DNA of 64,000 nt from Kiritimatiellia bacterium (lineage in GTDB: Bacteria > Verrucomicrobiota > Kiritimatiellia > UBA8416 > JADHWI01), in NCBI GenBank assembly GCA_016783565.1, contig JADHWI010000001.1, forward strand, positions 44,978 through 108,977. Reading direction: 5' to 3'. The translations under genes were made by a program, and so were the position numbers. The notes below the pieces were generated by a model, which did no database searches, had not been told where the DNA came from, and saw nothing but the letters and a program-made list of their open reading frames with translations. This document shows, one piece after another, positions 29,961 to 43,855 of the stretch. Position 1 is the first letter of the stretch. Each line of letters begins with the position of its first letter.

Positions 29961-30962
29961 ATGACGCAGACACCAACAATAAACCTTGCCGGACGACATC
30001 TCCTGACACTGCACGATCTCAGCAATGCCGAGATGCAACGTATCATCGACCTGGCCGCTCAATTGAAACAAGAACGGCACTCCGGGCTTCGTGATTCGCG
30101 CCTGACCGGCCGTAACGTGGCAATCGTTTTCGAGAAATCCTCTACTCGTACGCGCTGCGCCATCGCGGTCGCCCTGTCCGACGAGGGTGGACAAAGCGAA
30201 TACCTGTCAGCTCAGGATATTCATCTGGGATACAAGGAATCCGTACCCGATACCGCGCGCGTTCTGGGGCGCATGTTTGATGGAATCATGTACCGCGGAT
30301 TCGCACAGGCAACCGTAGAGCAGCTGGCCGAATTCTCAGGTGTACCGGTATGGAACGCACTCACCGACGACTATCACCCCACCCAGGCTCTCGCAGATCT
30401 ACTCACCGTGCAGGAAACGTTTAAAGATTTAAAAGGGCTACGGCTTGCCTACGTTGGCGACGGTCGCAACAACGTGGCCAACTCACTGATGCTCGGTTGC
30501 GTCAAGGCGGGTATTCATTTTGTGAACTGCACCCCGACAGAACTCAAGCCCGCTCATACACTTGTGGAAGACGCTCGCGCCATCGCCGATCAAACCGGCA
30601 GTTCCGTCACCATCACCAGCGACCCTATGAAAGGTGTCAGGGGCGCAAATGTCGTGTATACCGACGTGTGGGTTTCCATGGGCGAAGAAGATGAGAAAGA
30701 TGCCCGCCTGAAGCTCCTGAGGCCTTACCAGGTCAACATGGACCTTATGCGTGCAACAGGGAATCTGGACAACAACCGTGTCATTTTTCTGCATTGCCTG
30801 CCGGCATTCCATGATACCAACACCAAAGTCACCGCCGAAAGCGGAGCTCTGGAAGTTACCAATGATGTCTTTGAGGCACCCTTTTCACGAGTATTTGACG
30901 AAGCAGAAAACCGAATGCACACCATAAAGGCTCTTCTGATTGCATATCTGACCGGGGTTTGA
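29961..30962 (+). CDS. argF: Ornithine carbamoyltransferase
   Basis: EKSSTRTR, HPTQALADLLT, FLHCLPAFHD. Confidence 0.95.
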   Translation: MTQTPTINLAGRHLLTLHDLSNAEMQRIIDLAAQLKQERHSGLRDSRLTGRNVAIVFEKSSTRTRCAIAVALSDEGGQSEYLSAQDIHLGYKESVPDTARVLGRMFDGIMYRGFAQATVEQLAEFSGVPVWNALTDDYHPTQALADLLTVQETFKDLKGLRLAYVGDGRNNVANSLMLGCVKAGIHFVNCTPTELKPAHTLVEDARAIADQTGSSVTITSDPMKGVRGANVVYTDVWVSMGEEDEKDARLKLLRPYQVNMDLMRATGNLDNNRVIFLHCLPAFHDTNTKVTAESGALEVTNDVFEAPFSRVFDEAENRMHTIKALLIAYLTGV

Positions 30963-31028
30963 GCCCTGTGATGATACCAACGACAGGGTAGCGAAGGCGA
31001 ACGTGCGGACGGGAAGGAGCGAAAGCAT

Positions 31029-32105
31029 ATGAAACGTTTAGAGCAAGTTGCATGGCAAGAATTTCAGGCCCTTTCGCTGGAAGAAAAGGCCCCTTACCTC
31101 TCAGATAAGAACAAGCCCCTTCACGCACTCATCGCGCAACAGTTCGACCGGGGCCAACTTGACAAACTCAACGAGTTGACCACCAAGATACGCCAACTCG
31201 CCAAAAGCAAAACCGGCAACGACTACCTTCAGAGCCTCTTGTCTCACAAGCGAGCCATGCTCTACTTCACTCAACCCAGCACACGCACCTTCCTTTCCTT
31301 CTGCTCCGCGTGTGAAATTCTTGGCATACGAATCGGAGAAGTCCGGAATACGGCCACTTCCAGCGAATTCAAAGGCGAATCTCAGGAAGATTCTGTACGT
31401 ACATTCAGTTCCTATTTCGATCTCATTATCATGCGCAGCCAAATGGGAGGTTTGGCCGAACGGATGGCCTGGGTGCTGTCAAACACCACCCGCCCGGTCC
31501 CCATCATCAACGCCGGATCCGGTAAAGACCAGCATCCAACTCAAGCGCTGCTGGACATTTACACTCTTCAACGCAGCTTTGAAAACCGCGGAGGAATTGA
31601 CCACAAGTCTATCGTGTTCGTCGGAGACTTGCGCCGCGGACGAACCGTCCGATCCCTCTCTGCATTGCTCACCCATTACACCGGAGTAAAACAGTATTTC
31701 GTGGCTCCCGATGCATTACAAATCTCAACCGATATCACTACAGAGTTGGACGCCGCAGGCGTTCAATGGGAGACCTCTCACTCCATGAGCGAACTCCTGC
31801 CTGAAGCTGACGCCCTCTACGTGACACGCGTACAGGATGAATGGGATGCCGAACAAGGCGAAAGCAGTCAAATCGATATTTCTGAGTATTGCTTTACGCG
31901 CGACCATCTGGACCTGCTGAAACCTGACGGAATCATCATGCATCCGTTCCCGCGCCGCACTGAGATTTCGCATGATGTCGACAGCGACCCGCGCGCCATG
32001 TACTGGCGCCAAATGCGCAACGGTATGTGGGTGAGGTCCGCACTCATTGCCTCACTGTTCGGACTCCGGGAGCAATTAATGAACTACCCCACGGAGTCTG
32101 CATGA
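31029..32105 (+). CDS. pyrB: Aspartate carbamoyltransferase-type enzyme (PyrB family) with ~70-aa N-terminal extension
   Basis: QPSTRTFLSF, HPTQALLDIYT, VGDLRRGRTVRSL, HPFPRRTEIS. Confidence 0.82.
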   Translation: MKRLEQVAWQEFQALSLEEKAPYLSDKNKPLHALIAQQFDRGQLDKLNELTTKIRQLAKSKTGNDYLQSLLSHKRAMLYFTQPSTRTFLSFCSACEILGIRIGEVRNTATSSEFKGESQEDSVRTFSSYFDLIIMRSQMGGLAERMAWVLSNTTRPVPIINAGSGKDQHPTQALLDIYTLQRSFENRGGIDHKSIVFVGDLRRGRTVRSLSALLTHYTGVKQYFVAPDALQISTDITTELDAAGVQWETSHSMSELLPEADALYVTRVQDEWDAEQGESSQIDISEYCFTRDHLDLLKPDGIIMHPFPRRTEISHDVDSDPRAMYWRQMRNGMWVRSALIASLFGLREQLMNYPTESA

Positions 32106-33652
32106 GGCGCACGTGCTGGATAACTCTGTTTTTGTTGCTGACAGGCACGGCATCAATCACCCTGGCTCTACACGATACAACAAAAAGTCCCGATGCCTCC
32201 GTAAACATGGGATGCATCCTATCCGAACGCACCTCAATCCACACCAACAATGAATGGAAGGCCCTGGGACCATTCATCGAGGCAATCCGCGACCCCATGG
32301 GGCGCACGTTCTCCGCACTACGCCCATTTTTCAGCAAGAGCGTTGACCCGAACCAACAACACGAACGCAGGGACTACCTATGGCCCCTGGCCAGCACGGG
32401 AAATTATGAGAATCGTTCAACATGGCGGGCACTACTGGTCTACGGACGCAACTGGAACACCGAAACAGACTCACGTTATCGCTGGATGCTCTTCCCCCTG
32501 GTTGCACACGGGCGAGACAGGAAGGGCGATCAGTTCTTTGCCTTGATGCCGTTCGGAGGAGAAGTGCGGGAAATGTTCTGGCGGGACACCATTCGGTTTG
32601 TACTTTTTCCTCTCTACATGTCGACCCAGGTAAACGAACAGGTTTCGCGATCCGTCCTTTGGCCCATTATCGCGTGGACACATGGAGACGGAACAAAGCG
32701 TTTTCGCGTATTTCCGTTCTATGGATATTCAAAAGAGAAAGACAAATGGACACGACGTTTCGTACTCTGGCCTTTTTGGAGCTCTGTCCGCTACGACTAT
32801 CCTGAGGAACAGGGCAAGGGCTTTGTGCTTTTTCCACTCTTCGGAAAAGTGAACACCAATCGACAGAAATCATACATGGTCATTCCTCCCTTTTTCCGGT
32901 CGACCAAAGGCGAGGATCATCGCGAGATCATGTCACCCTGGCCGTTTGTTCAATACAAGCACACACCAGACGCAAAGAAACTCTACCTCTGGCCACTGTG
33001 GGGCCACCACGCAACCGGATCTCTTGATTCCTCATTTGTGCTATGGCCTTTTATTCGTATGCAAGAACTCAGACGTTCCGCCGCCGCGCTCCGCAGCTTT
33101 TACCTTTTCCCCTTTATTACGCACCAGTCCGAGCACGTCCCCGATGCATCTACTCCCGACACTTCTGTCTCCCATGTAATAGACGAAACCCCATCCCCGC
33201 AACCAGACTCCACGCAAAAAACCACTGTTCGCAAACGATACCTCAAATTATGGCCACTCATGTCCTACCAGCGCGAAGACGATATATCACGTTTGCGCGT
33301 GCTCGAACTGTGGCCTTTCCGCAGGATGCGGGGTATAGAGCAAAACTGGTCTGCATTCTGGACCTTGTACGAACGCGAACGCGTAGGCTCCGAGGTCGAG
33401 ACCGAACTGCTGTGGGGACTATACCGACGGCAGAAAACAAAAAAGGGAAGTCACAACACCTCTTTGTTTCCATTGTTTGATCACATGGTCTGTCCTGACA
33501 AGGAGACAAAAAAATGGTCGCTGTTTAAAGGGTTGCTCAGAAAAGAGCAACAGGGATTGCACCGCCGCTGGACCGTGCTATACTTCCTTAAATTCGGCCA
33601 ATTGCCTCCGGCACCAGGTTCGGCGGCTGTAACCGACGGAGCTTCTGAATGA
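32102..33652 (+). CDS. Exported repeat protein with recurrent LWPF/FPLF motifs, unknown function
   Basis: Signal peptide; many segments LWPL, FPLV, FPLY, LWPI, FPFY, LWPF, FPLF, LWPL, LWPF; start at 32102 overlapping the pyrB stop. Confidence 0.8.
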   Translation: MRRTCWITLFLLLTGTASITLALHDTTKSPDASVNMGCILSERTSIHTNNEWKALGPFIEAIRDPMGRTFSALRPFFSKSVDPNQQHERRDYLWPLASTGNYENRSTWRALLVYGRNWNTETDSRYRWMLFPLVAHGRDRKGDQFFALMPFGGEVREMFWRDTIRFVLFPLYMSTQVNEQVSRSVLWPIIAWTHGDGTKRFRVFPFYGYSKEKDKWTRRFVLWPFWSSVRYDYPEEQGKGFVLFPLFGKVNTNRQKSYMVIPPFFRSTKGEDHREIMSPWPFVQYKHTPDAKKLYLWPLWGHHATGSLDSSFVLWPFIRMQELRRSAAALRSFYLFPFITHQSEHVPDASTPDTSVSHVIDETPSPQPDSTQKTTVRKRYLKLWPLMSYQREDDISRLRVLELWPFRRMRGIEQNWSAFWTLYERERVGSEVETELLWGLYRRQKTKKGSHNTSLFPLFDHMVCPDKETKKWSLFKGLLRKEQQGLHRRWTVLYFLKFGQLPPAPGSAAVTDGASE

Positions 33653-34461
33653 TCACACGCGAACCAGAGTTTTTTCCGCCTCCAAAAGGCATGCTGGGCA
33701 GAATCGGAAGGGGCGTTATTTTCAGCTGCCGCGAAGCCGGATTGGCAGGCATCATGCTGGTACAGGCAATACTTGCAACACGCTTCATGTTTACGCGACG
33801 CGCACGACGGGAAATCATCGATCAAATGTTCATGGCTGGCATTAAAAGCCTTAAGGTGATCACCGTTGTGGCCGTTTTTACAGGCATGATCCTTGCACTT
33901 CAAACGGGCATAGAGCTACGAAAATTCAACCAGGAAGTTAACATCGGAACGGCAGTCATGGTCTCCATGCTTCGGGAAATGGGACCGTTTATGACGGGAC
34001 TGATCCTCGCCGCCTGTGTAGGCTCAGCCATTGCGGCACAGATCGGAACCATGGTCGTCTCAGAAGAAGTTGCTGCACTTGAGATCATGTCGATTGACCC
34101 CGTGCGCTTCCTCGTCATGCCTCGCCTCGTAGCCATGACGATCATGACGCCGGCTCTGGCCTTCTACACCTGCATCCTTGGCGTGATCGGCGGTGGCATC
34201 GTAGGAGCCACTCAACTGGGGGTATCGTGGCAGGCCTATATAGACAACGCCACCCGTTTTGCAGACGTTAAGGATTTGTATGTCGGCATACTCAAAGGGG
34301 TGCTCTTTGGCATCATCATCACCACGGTCTCCTGTCACGAAGGCTTCGCCACCACCCAGGGTGCCGTGGGCGTGGGCCTGTCTACACGCCAGGCAGTTGT
34401 CACAAGTTTTCTATTGCTACTGATCGTGGGCTACATGGTAACCCGCCTGTTTTATGTATAG
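33649..34461 (+). CDS. mlaE: MlaE-family ABC transporter permease
   Basis: GMILALQTGIELRKF...REMGPFMTGLILAACVGSAIAAQIGTMVVSEEVAALEIM. Confidence 0.94.
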   Translation: MITREPEFFPPPKGMLGRIGRGVIFSCREAGLAGIMLVQAILATRFMFTRRARREIIDQMFMAGIKSLKVITVVAVFTGMILALQTGIELRKFNQEVNIGTAVMVSMLREMGPFMTGLILAACVGSAIAAQIGTMVVSEEVAALEIMSIDPVRFLVMPRLVAMTIMTPALAFYTCILGVIGGGIVGATQLGVSWQAYIDNATRFADVKDLYVGILKGVLFGIIITTVSCHEGFATTQGAVGVGLSTRQAVVTSFLLLLIVGYMVTRLFYV

Positions 34462-34467
34462 GATCAA

Positions 34468-35232
34468 ATGATGATTCGGTTTGAAAACGTATCCAAGACA
34501 CTCGGTGGTCGAAAGATTCTCGACGAGGTGTCTTTTGTGATTGAGCCCGGCGAAACATTCGTTATCTGCGGCCCGTCTGGCGTCGGCAAAAGCGTCACCC
34601 TCAAACACATGGTAAGATTACTGACCCCGGATGATGGCGATGTCTTCGTGGGCGACAACTGTATCAGTGACGCCGAAGGCCGCGAGCTGGAACGTACCCG
34701 GGAATGGTTTGGATACCTCTTTCAAGGCGGAGCACTGCTGGCATGGCTGAACGTATTCGAGAACGTTGCGCTTCCGCTACGAGAAAAGACCCCACTCGCG
34801 GATGCAGAGATTCGTAAACGCGTACAAACAACACTCGACCTCGTGGAAATGGGTGGAGATGGCGAAAAGATGCCATCAGAAATCTCCGGAGGCATGCGCA
34901 AGCGCGCGGGACTGGCACGCGCCATTATTCATGACCCCAAAATAGTGCTCTACGATGAACCCACTTCCGGGCTGGATCCCGTCACCTCTCGCACCATTGA
35001 TGCCCTTATTGAACGCCTTCAGAAAGAGAAGAACGTGACCAGCGTCGTCGTGACGCACGATTTACACAGTGCACTATCTATTGGCAACCGTATCGCAATG
35101 CTGAACAACGCACATATTGTGGAATTGGCCACACCAAAAGAATTCGTATCTTCAGATAACGCAGACGTTCAGAACTTCCTTGCCTCACAGTTCATCACGC
35201 GGGAAGGTTCTTGGGAAAGGAAACGCTCATGA
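34468..35232 (+). CDS. mlaF: MlaF-family ABC transporter ATPase
   Basis: GPSGVGKSVTLKHMVRL Walker A, EISGGMRKRAGLARAI signature, LYDEPTSGLDP. Confidence 0.95.
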   Translation: MMIRFENVSKTLGGRKILDEVSFVIEPGETFVICGPSGVGKSVTLKHMVRLLTPDDGDVFVGDNCISDAEGRELERTREWFGYLFQGGALLAWLNVFENVALPLREKTPLADAEIRKRVQTTLDLVEMGGDGEKMPSEISGGMRKRAGLARAIIHDPKIVLYDEPTSGLDPVTSRTIDALIERLQKEKNVTSVVVTHDLHSALSIGNRIAMLNNAHIVELATPKEFVSSDNADVQNFLASQFITREGSWERKRS

Positions 35233-36227
35233 GAGCAAAGTGCATCAACCGGGAATTAACAACAGAAGTCATCGTGGGCGCATTCATGATGACCGTTCTG
35301 CTTGGACTTGGATATTTCACCATCATCCTCTCACGGCAGGCATGGTTTATTGAACAGCAACCTCTGGATGTGCGATTTGCTCACGTCATGGGTTTGCGAG
35401 ATGGAGACAATGTGGTCTGCCGCGGCATGCCCATCGGCACCGTGGACAGATTGGAACTGCGACAGGACGGCGTCCATGTTTTGGCGAACCTGGAGTCCCC
35501 CGTTACTTTGCATGAAGATTACGTCATCACGGTTGTCACCACATCCATTCTTGGAGGTCGACACCTGGAAATCAATGAGGGCACTCACAGCCTGCCGATC
35601 GTCGAACGTGAATTCTACGATGGCACCCCACCCTACGATCTGATTGGCGACGCCGCTGCCGTGGTGAACGGACTGCGTAAAGGATTGGTCGAAGAAGGAA
35701 CCATTGAGAATTTTCGAAAGACCTCCGAACAACTTCGCGACATCACCACCCGCATCAACGAAGGAGAAGGCCTCTTGGGACGACTCGTTTCCAAGGATGA
35801 CACGCTATACAATGATATCGCCGCCTCGGCAAAAGCGCTTCGTGAAATTACGGGCAGACTGCAGGAAGGTAAAAGCACGATAGGTAAACTCTTATCGGAT
35901 GACGACAAGATCTACAAGGATCTCACCGCCACGGTTGCATCCCTGCGAGCGGTTGCAGAACGCCTGGAGTCCGGAAAAAGCACACTCGGAAAACTTATGA
36001 GTGATGATGCCGAAATTTACAAAGACTTGGCTGAGGCCACGGCTTCAGCCAAACGCATTGCCGAAAACCTTGAAAAAGGTGAAGGGCTGATAGGGAGAAT
36101 GTTGACGGATGACTCACTGTACGATGATGTATCCAGTACCGTCAAGGAGGCGCGAGACACCATGGAAGATATGCGTGAAGCATCTCCCGTTTCCACTTTC
36201 AGCAGTATATTCTTCGGAGCGTTCTAA
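35229..36227 (+). CDS. mlaD: MlaD-family (MCE domain) protein with C-terminal ~35-aa tandem repeats
   Basis: N-terminal TM, MCE domain, repeats GKSTIGKLLSDDDKIYKDLTATV / GKSTLGKLMSDDAEIYKDLAEAT. Confidence 0.9.
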   Translation: MRAKCINRELTTEVIVGAFMMTVLLGLGYFTIILSRQAWFIEQQPLDVRFAHVMGLRDGDNVVCRGMPIGTVDRLELRQDGVHVLANLESPVTLHEDYVITVVTTSILGGRHLEINEGTHSLPIVEREFYDGTPPYDLIGDAAAVVNGLRKGLVEEGTIENFRKTSEQLRDITTRINEGEGLLGRLVSKDDTLYNDIAASAKALREITGRLQEGKSTIGKLLSDDDKIYKDLTATVASLRAVAERLESGKSTLGKLMSDDAEIYKDLAEATASAKRIAENLEKGEGLIGRMLTDDSLYDDVSSTVKEARDTMEDMREASPVSTFSSIFFGAF

Positions 36228-36250
36228 CACACAACCAGGGGGACACCAGC

Positions 36251-37657
36251 ATGGACTTGAAACTCAGCTTCTACGGGGCCGCAGAAAACGTAACCGGTTC
36301 GCGATATCTACTGGAGGCCAATGGCATTCGCATCATGATCGACTGCGGCATGTATCAAGAACGCAAACTGCGTGACCGCAACTGGGATGCCTTTCAAGTA
36401 CCACCCGCCAGCATTGATGCCATCCTGCTAACGCACGGGCATCTTGATCACTGCGGACTCATACCCCGCTTGGTGAACCAGGGCTTCAACGGTCCAATTT
36501 ATTGTACCTCCCCCACAGCCGACATTGCCGCCATCGTCATGCAGGATTCAGCCAAGATTCAGGAAGAAGATGTCGCATATAAAAAGAAACGGCATGCAAG
36601 AGAAGGAAGACAAAGCCCCCATCCCCCGACTCCACTCTACACCATAGACGATGCAAATAACTCAATCCCCCTGTTTAAAGAAACACCCTATGAGAACACC
36701 GTGGAGCTGGCACCCGGCTTGACCGCAACCTTCCACAATGCCGGTCACATCCTGGGATCCTCTGCCGTACGTGTGGTTGCCTCGCAAAACGGTGAGAGCC
36801 GTTCCATTCTTTTCTCTGGCGACATAGGCCGATGGGATATCCCCATCATCTGTGACCCGACGCCCATCGAACAAGCGGATTATATCATTACAGAATCCAC
36901 CTACGGAGACCGTCTGCATGAAGACATCGCCTCCATCCCAAAGGAATTGGAGCGCGTCATCAATGAAACCCGCAAGAGAGGGGGCAAGATCATCATCCCT
37001 AGTTTTGCGGTCGAACGATCTCAGGAATTGCTGTACCATTTAAGTGAACTTGTGGCCTCAAAACGCATACCGAAACTCGCGGTCTTCCTGGATAGTCCTA
37101 TGGCCGTAAAAGTCACTGACGTATTTCTGAGGCATCCACATTTCTTTGATGACGAGACCATCGATTTGCTCCGCAACGGAAAACATCCGTGCGACTTCCC
37201 GGGGCTGACCATGAGCAAAACCGTTGATCAGTCCAAGGCCATCAATGAGATTCACGGCACCGTCATCGTGATTGCCGGCTCCGGCATGTGCACAGGTGGA
37301 CGCATCAAGCATCACCTCGTTGCCAACATCGAACGCGAGTCCTCTACAATCCTTTTCGTTGGCTACCAGGCCGTGGGGACGCTGGGGCGCATCATCCTCG
37401 ACGGGAAGAAACGAGTACGAATCCTCGGCGAGGAAAGAGACGTGAAAGCCAGCATTGAACGCATTCAGGGGTTCTCCGCCCATGCAGACCGCGATGAGAT
37501 CTTCCGATGGATGTCCTCAATAAAATCGGCACCGCGTCATGTCTTTGTGACGCACGGAGAAGCATCAAGCGCAGCCAGTTTTGCTTCCTGGCTTCACGAG
37601 AAAACAGACTGGGCTACCAGTGTGCCTAAATACGAGCAAACCGTGGTGCTGGACTAA
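36251..37657 (+). CDS. MBL-fold/beta-CASP RNA-processing metallo-hydrolase (COG1236-like)
   Basis: LTHGHLDHCGLIP, STYGDRLH, beta-CASP GSGMCTGGRIKHHL, FSAHADRDE. Confidence 0.92.
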   Translation: MDLKLSFYGAAENVTGSRYLLEANGIRIMIDCGMYQERKLRDRNWDAFQVPPASIDAILLTHGHLDHCGLIPRLVNQGFNGPIYCTSPTADIAAIVMQDSAKIQEEDVAYKKKRHAREGRQSPHPPTPLYTIDDANNSIPLFKETPYENTVELAPGLTATFHNAGHILGSSAVRVVASQNGESRSILFSGDIGRWDIPIICDPTPIEQADYIITESTYGDRLHEDIASIPKELERVINETRKRGGKIIIPSFAVERSQELLYHLSELVASKRIPKLAVFLDSPMAVKVTDVFLRHPHFFDDETIDLLRNGKHPCDFPGLTMSKTVDQSKAINEIHGTVIVIAGSGMCTGGRIKHHLVANIERESSTILFVGYQAVGTLGRIILDGKKRVRILGEERDVKASIERIQGFSAHADRDEIFRWMSSIKSAPRHVFVTHGEASSAASFASWLHEKTDWATSVPKYEQTVVLD

Positions 37658-37773
37658 CAACCCGATCACACAGCGTTAAATCAGTTTTTTCACGTTTTAC
37701 ACGAATATTGCCTTGCTAAAGCTTGCGTCCTGCCCCGCCGCAGGATATAGTGAAAAGCTACCACTATATATAA

Positions 37774-40245
<2,472 letters not shown>

Positions 40246-40252
40246 AAACACT

Positions 40253-42820
40253 ATGGATACACCTCTCGACAGCAACATAAAGCCCATCAACATCGAAGAG
40301 GAGATGAGCTCCTCGTATATCGATTATTCCATGAGTGTCATCGCCGGGCGCGCTTTGCCCGATGTCCGGGACGGCCTCAAACCGGTCCATCGGCGAGTTC
40401 TGTTCGCCATGCGCGAACTGGGCAACACCCACAACCGCGCCTACAAGAAGTCCGCACGCGTGGTCGGTGACGTCATCGGTAAGTATCACCCCCATGGTGA
40501 TACCGCGGTCTACGACACCATTGTACGCATGGCCCAGGACTTCTCGCTGCGCTACCCCCTCGTAGATGGCCAGGGTAACTTCGGTTCGCGCGATGGCGAC
40601 TCTGCCGCCGCCATGCGGTATACAGAGGTCCGCATGGACCGCCTGGCCGAGGAACTGCTTGCAGATATCGATAAGGACACGGTGGATTTCGGCCCCAACT
40701 ATGACGAATCGCTGGAACAGCCCCTTGTTCTGCCCGCCAAGCTCCCCAACCTCTTACTCAATGGTTCCACGGGCATCGCCGTGGGCATGGCCACGAACAT
40801 CCCTCCGCATAATCTAACCGAACTGGTTAATGGCATCGTGCACCTGATCGATACCCCCCAGGCTTCCGTCGATGATCTGATGGCTTTCGTCAAGGGCCCT
40901 GACTTCCCGACCGAGGGAATCATCTGCGGCATGCAACCCATCGACCAGATGTACAAAACCGGTCGCGGACAACTGCGCGTCCGTGGACGGGCAAGCATCG
41001 AAGAGGCCGATAACGGCAAAGCCACCATCATCATCACCGAATTGCCGTACATGGTGAACAAGGCAAAGTTCGTTGAAAATATTGCTCACTTGGTTCAGGA
41101 CAAGACCATCGAGGGCGTTTCCGCGCTGCGTGAAGAATCCAACAGCCGCGAACCCGTCCGAATCGTCATCGAACTCAAACGCGGCGTCATTGCCGATGTC
41201 ATCCTGAACAATCTGTACAAACACACACAGCTTCAGACGACGTTCGGCGCCAACATGCTTGCGATTGTCAACGGGCAACCCAAATTGATGAACCTGAAGG
41301 AATTCCTTTCAGAGTTTATCGGACACCGTTTCGACGTCGTCACACGGCGCACACAATTTGAACTACGCAAAGCCAAAGCTCGTGCACATATCCTCGAGGG
41401 CCTTCTGAAAGCACTCGACAACCTTGATGAAGTCGTCCGCACCATCCGCGAAGCCAGCAATCGCGACCAGGCCCATGCCAACCTGGTGGAACGCTTCGGG
41501 TTTTCCGACATTCAAACCAAGGCCATCCTCGAAATGCGCCTCTATCAGCTCACAGGTCTTGAGCGCGAGAAAGTGCAAGCTGAGTACGACGAAATCTGCA
41601 AAGTGATCGCCTATCTCGAAGACCTTCTGGCTAACGAAGAGAAGCTTTATGGCGTCATCAAGAATGAGCTCATTGAACTGAAGGAGCGCTACGGCGATGA
41701 GCGCCGCACAGAAATTACGATCGCCCAGGATGACATGGATATCGAAGATCTCATCGCCGATGAGTCCTGCGTCATCACCATCAGCTACGGCGGCTATATT
41801 AAACGCGTGCCGTTGCATACCTACAAAGAGCAACGACGGGGGGGCAAGGGTGTCGCCGGCATGGCGACCAAAGACGAGGACTCCGTCGAACACCTCTTCA
41901 TGGCCACGCTGCATGACCGCATTCTGTTCTTCACAGCCGGCGGCAGGGTATACTGGGAAAAAGTCTACAGAATTCCGGAAGCCAGCCGTCAGTCCCGTGG
42001 CAAGGCTATCGTGAACATGCTCAATCTGCGCGAAGATGAAAAGATCGCCGCGATGATTCGTGTCCGCGAACTTGATGATGACACCAACCTCATCATGGCA
42101 ACCGATCGAGGGGTCGTGAAACGAACCGCCCTCTCGGCGTACCGCAACATTCGCAAAGATGGCATCATCGCGATCAATATCGACGAAGATGATCAACTCA
42201 TTGAAGTGAAGCTCACAACGGGTAACGATCACATTATGCTCGCCACCCGGCACGGAAAAAGCATTCGATTCGAAGAGACACAATTGCGACGACAGGGACG
42301 CGTTACGCGTGGTGTCCGTGGTATTCGACTACGCAAGGACGACCACGTCAACAGCCTGGAAATCGTAAGCGACGACGCCACCTATCTCGTCTGCACAGAG
42401 AATGGATACGGGAAACGTACACCTTTTGAGGAGTATCGACTCCAGGGACGCGGCGGAAGCGGCATTATCGCAATACGTACGTCAGAGCGAAACGGCGAGG
42501 TCGTTGCCGCGCATGCCGTGCGCGAGGATGAATCCCTTATGCTGATCACAGCCCAGGGAAAGATGATCCGCATGAATATCGCCGACATAAGCGTGATTGG
42601 ACGAGCCACACAGGGTGTACGTCTTATCAATCTGGATAAAGATGATCGACTGGTATCCGCAACACGGGTAGATCAGACGGACGAAGAACCCGACCAGGAA
42701 AACGAGGGCGAAGAAGACAAAACCACAGAAGGTGCCGAACCGCCCGTCGATCCGGATATCCCTGCTGCTGTCACACCAGAAAATGAGCCCGAAAAAGACC
42801 CTGAATCCTCCGAAGCATAA
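40253..42820 (+). CDS. gyrA: DNA gyrase subunit A
   Basis: [45 protein letters not shown]; GyrA-box QRRGGKG; acidic C-terminal tail. Confidence 0.97.
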   Translation: MDTPLDSNIKPINIEEEMSSSYIDYSMSVIAGRALPDVRDGLKPVHRRVLFAMRELGNTHNRAYKKSARVVGDVIGKYHPHGDTAVYDTIVRMAQDFSLRYPLVDGQGNFGSRDGDSAAAMRYTEVRMDRLAEELLADIDKDTVDFGPNYDESLEQPLVLPAKLPNLLLNGSTGIAVGMATNIPPHNLTELVNGIVHLIDTPQASVDDLMAFVKGPDFPTEGIICGMQPIDQMYKTGRGQLRVRGRASIEEADNGKATIIITELPYMVNKAKFVENIAHLVQDKTIEGVSALREESNSREPVRIVIELKRGVIADVILNNLYKHTQLQTTFGANMLAIVNGQPKLMNLKEFLSEFIGHRFDVVTRRTQFELRKAKARAHILEGLLKALDNLDEVVRTIREASNRDQAHANLVERFGFSDIQTKAILEMRLYQLTGLEREKVQAEYDEICKVIAYLEDLLANEEKLYGVIKNELIELKERYGDERRTEITIAQDDMDIEDLIADESCVITISYGGYIKRVPLHTYKEQRRGGKGVAGMATKDEDSVEHLFMATLHDRILFFTAGGRVYWEKVYRIPEASRQSRGKAIVNMLNLREDEKIAAMIRVRELDDDTNLIMATDRGVVKRTALSAYRNIRKDGIIAINIDEDDQLIEVKLTTGNDHIMLATRHGKSIRFEETQLRRQGRVTRGVRGIRLRKDDHVNSLEIVSDDATYLVCTENGYGKRTPFEEYRLQGRGGSGIIAIRTSERNGEVVAAHAVREDESLMLITAQGKMIRMNIADISVIGRATQGVRLINLDKDDRLVSATRVDQTDEEPDQENEGEEDKTTEGAEPPVDPDIPAAVTPENEPEKDPESSEA

Positions 42821-42860
42821 ATACCTCGCGATAAAAAAGCCTCCAGAACAGAGGTGCTGC

Positions 42861-43829
42861 ATGAAGAAGATACTCATCACGGGTGGCGCCGGTTTTATCG
42901 GTTCCCACCTGGCACGAAGAATGCTCAATCTCGGCCATGAAGTTACCGTGATGGACAACCTGTTCACCGGAAACAAATCCAACATCTATGATCTGGAAGT
43001 AAACCCGAGATTCACGTTTCTTCTACAGGATGTCACACAGCCCTTCTGGGGCCAGTTTGACGACATCTACAACCTGGCATGCCCCGCCTCCCCCATCCAC
43101 TATCAACGCAATCCGGTAGAAACGATCAAAACATCGCTACTCGGCATGATGAACGTACTGGAGCTTGCGCTAAAAACAAAAGCACGCGTCCTGCACACCT
43201 CGACATCCGAGATTTATGGCGATCCACTGGAGCATCCCCAGACAGAAACCTACTGGGGTAACGTGAACACCATTGGTCCTCGTAGTTGCTACGATGAAGG
43301 CAAACGTGCCGCCGAAACGCTCTGCGTGGATTATGCACGTGAATACGACGTAGATGTGCGCATGGTGCGTATTTTCAACACATATGGGCCCAACATGCAT
43401 CCGCGGGATGGACGCGTAATCAGCAATTTCATTATGCAGGCATTGCGCGCAGAAGATATCACGATCTACGGAACCGGCGACCAGACCCGCAGCTTCCAGT
43501 ATGTGGACGACCTCCTGGATGGTGTTTTACGGCTCATGGATCTGAATCGATCCGACCTCATTGATGCGTGCCGTAAACATGGTTTTGACATCCCGGTCAT
43601 GAACATCGGTAATCCTGCGGAATTCACAATACGCGAACTCGCAGAAAAGATCCTTGAACTGATCCCCGGCAGCGCAGGCAAACTGGTCTTTAAAGAGCTA
43701 CCGATGGACGACCCGCAGCGACGCCGACCGGACATCAGCCTTGCCCGGGAACTCCTCGACTGGCAGCCACATGTCCCGCTCAAAGATGGTCTGACAAAGA
43801 CAATCGATTATTTTCGCACAAAGTCTTGA
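42861..43829 (+). CDS. UDP-glucuronate decarboxylase-type NAD-dependent SDR
   Basis: [59 protein letters not shown]. Confidence 0.92.
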   Translation: MKKILITGGAGFIGSHLARRMLNLGHEVTVMDNLFTGNKSNIYDLEVNPRFTFLLQDVTQPFWGQFDDIYNLACPASPIHYQRNPVETIKTSLLGMMNVLELALKTKARVLHTSTSEIYGDPLEHPQTETYWGNVNTIGPRSCYDEGKRAAETLCVDYAREYDVDVRMVRIFNTYGPNMHPRDGRVISNFIMQALRAEDITIYGTGDQTRSFQYVDDLLDGVLRLMDLNRSDLIDACRKHGFDIPVMNIGNPAEFTIRELAEKILELIPGSAGKLVFKELPMDDPQRRRPDISLARELLDWQPHVPLKDGLTKTIDYFRTKS

Positions 43830-43855
43830 TGCTTGCGACTTACGAGAAAAGTCGC

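Noticed and set aside
41363-42283. 306-aa minus-strand ORF inside gyrA
   Set aside because: Antisense shadow of the gyrA coding frame; no recognisable domain.
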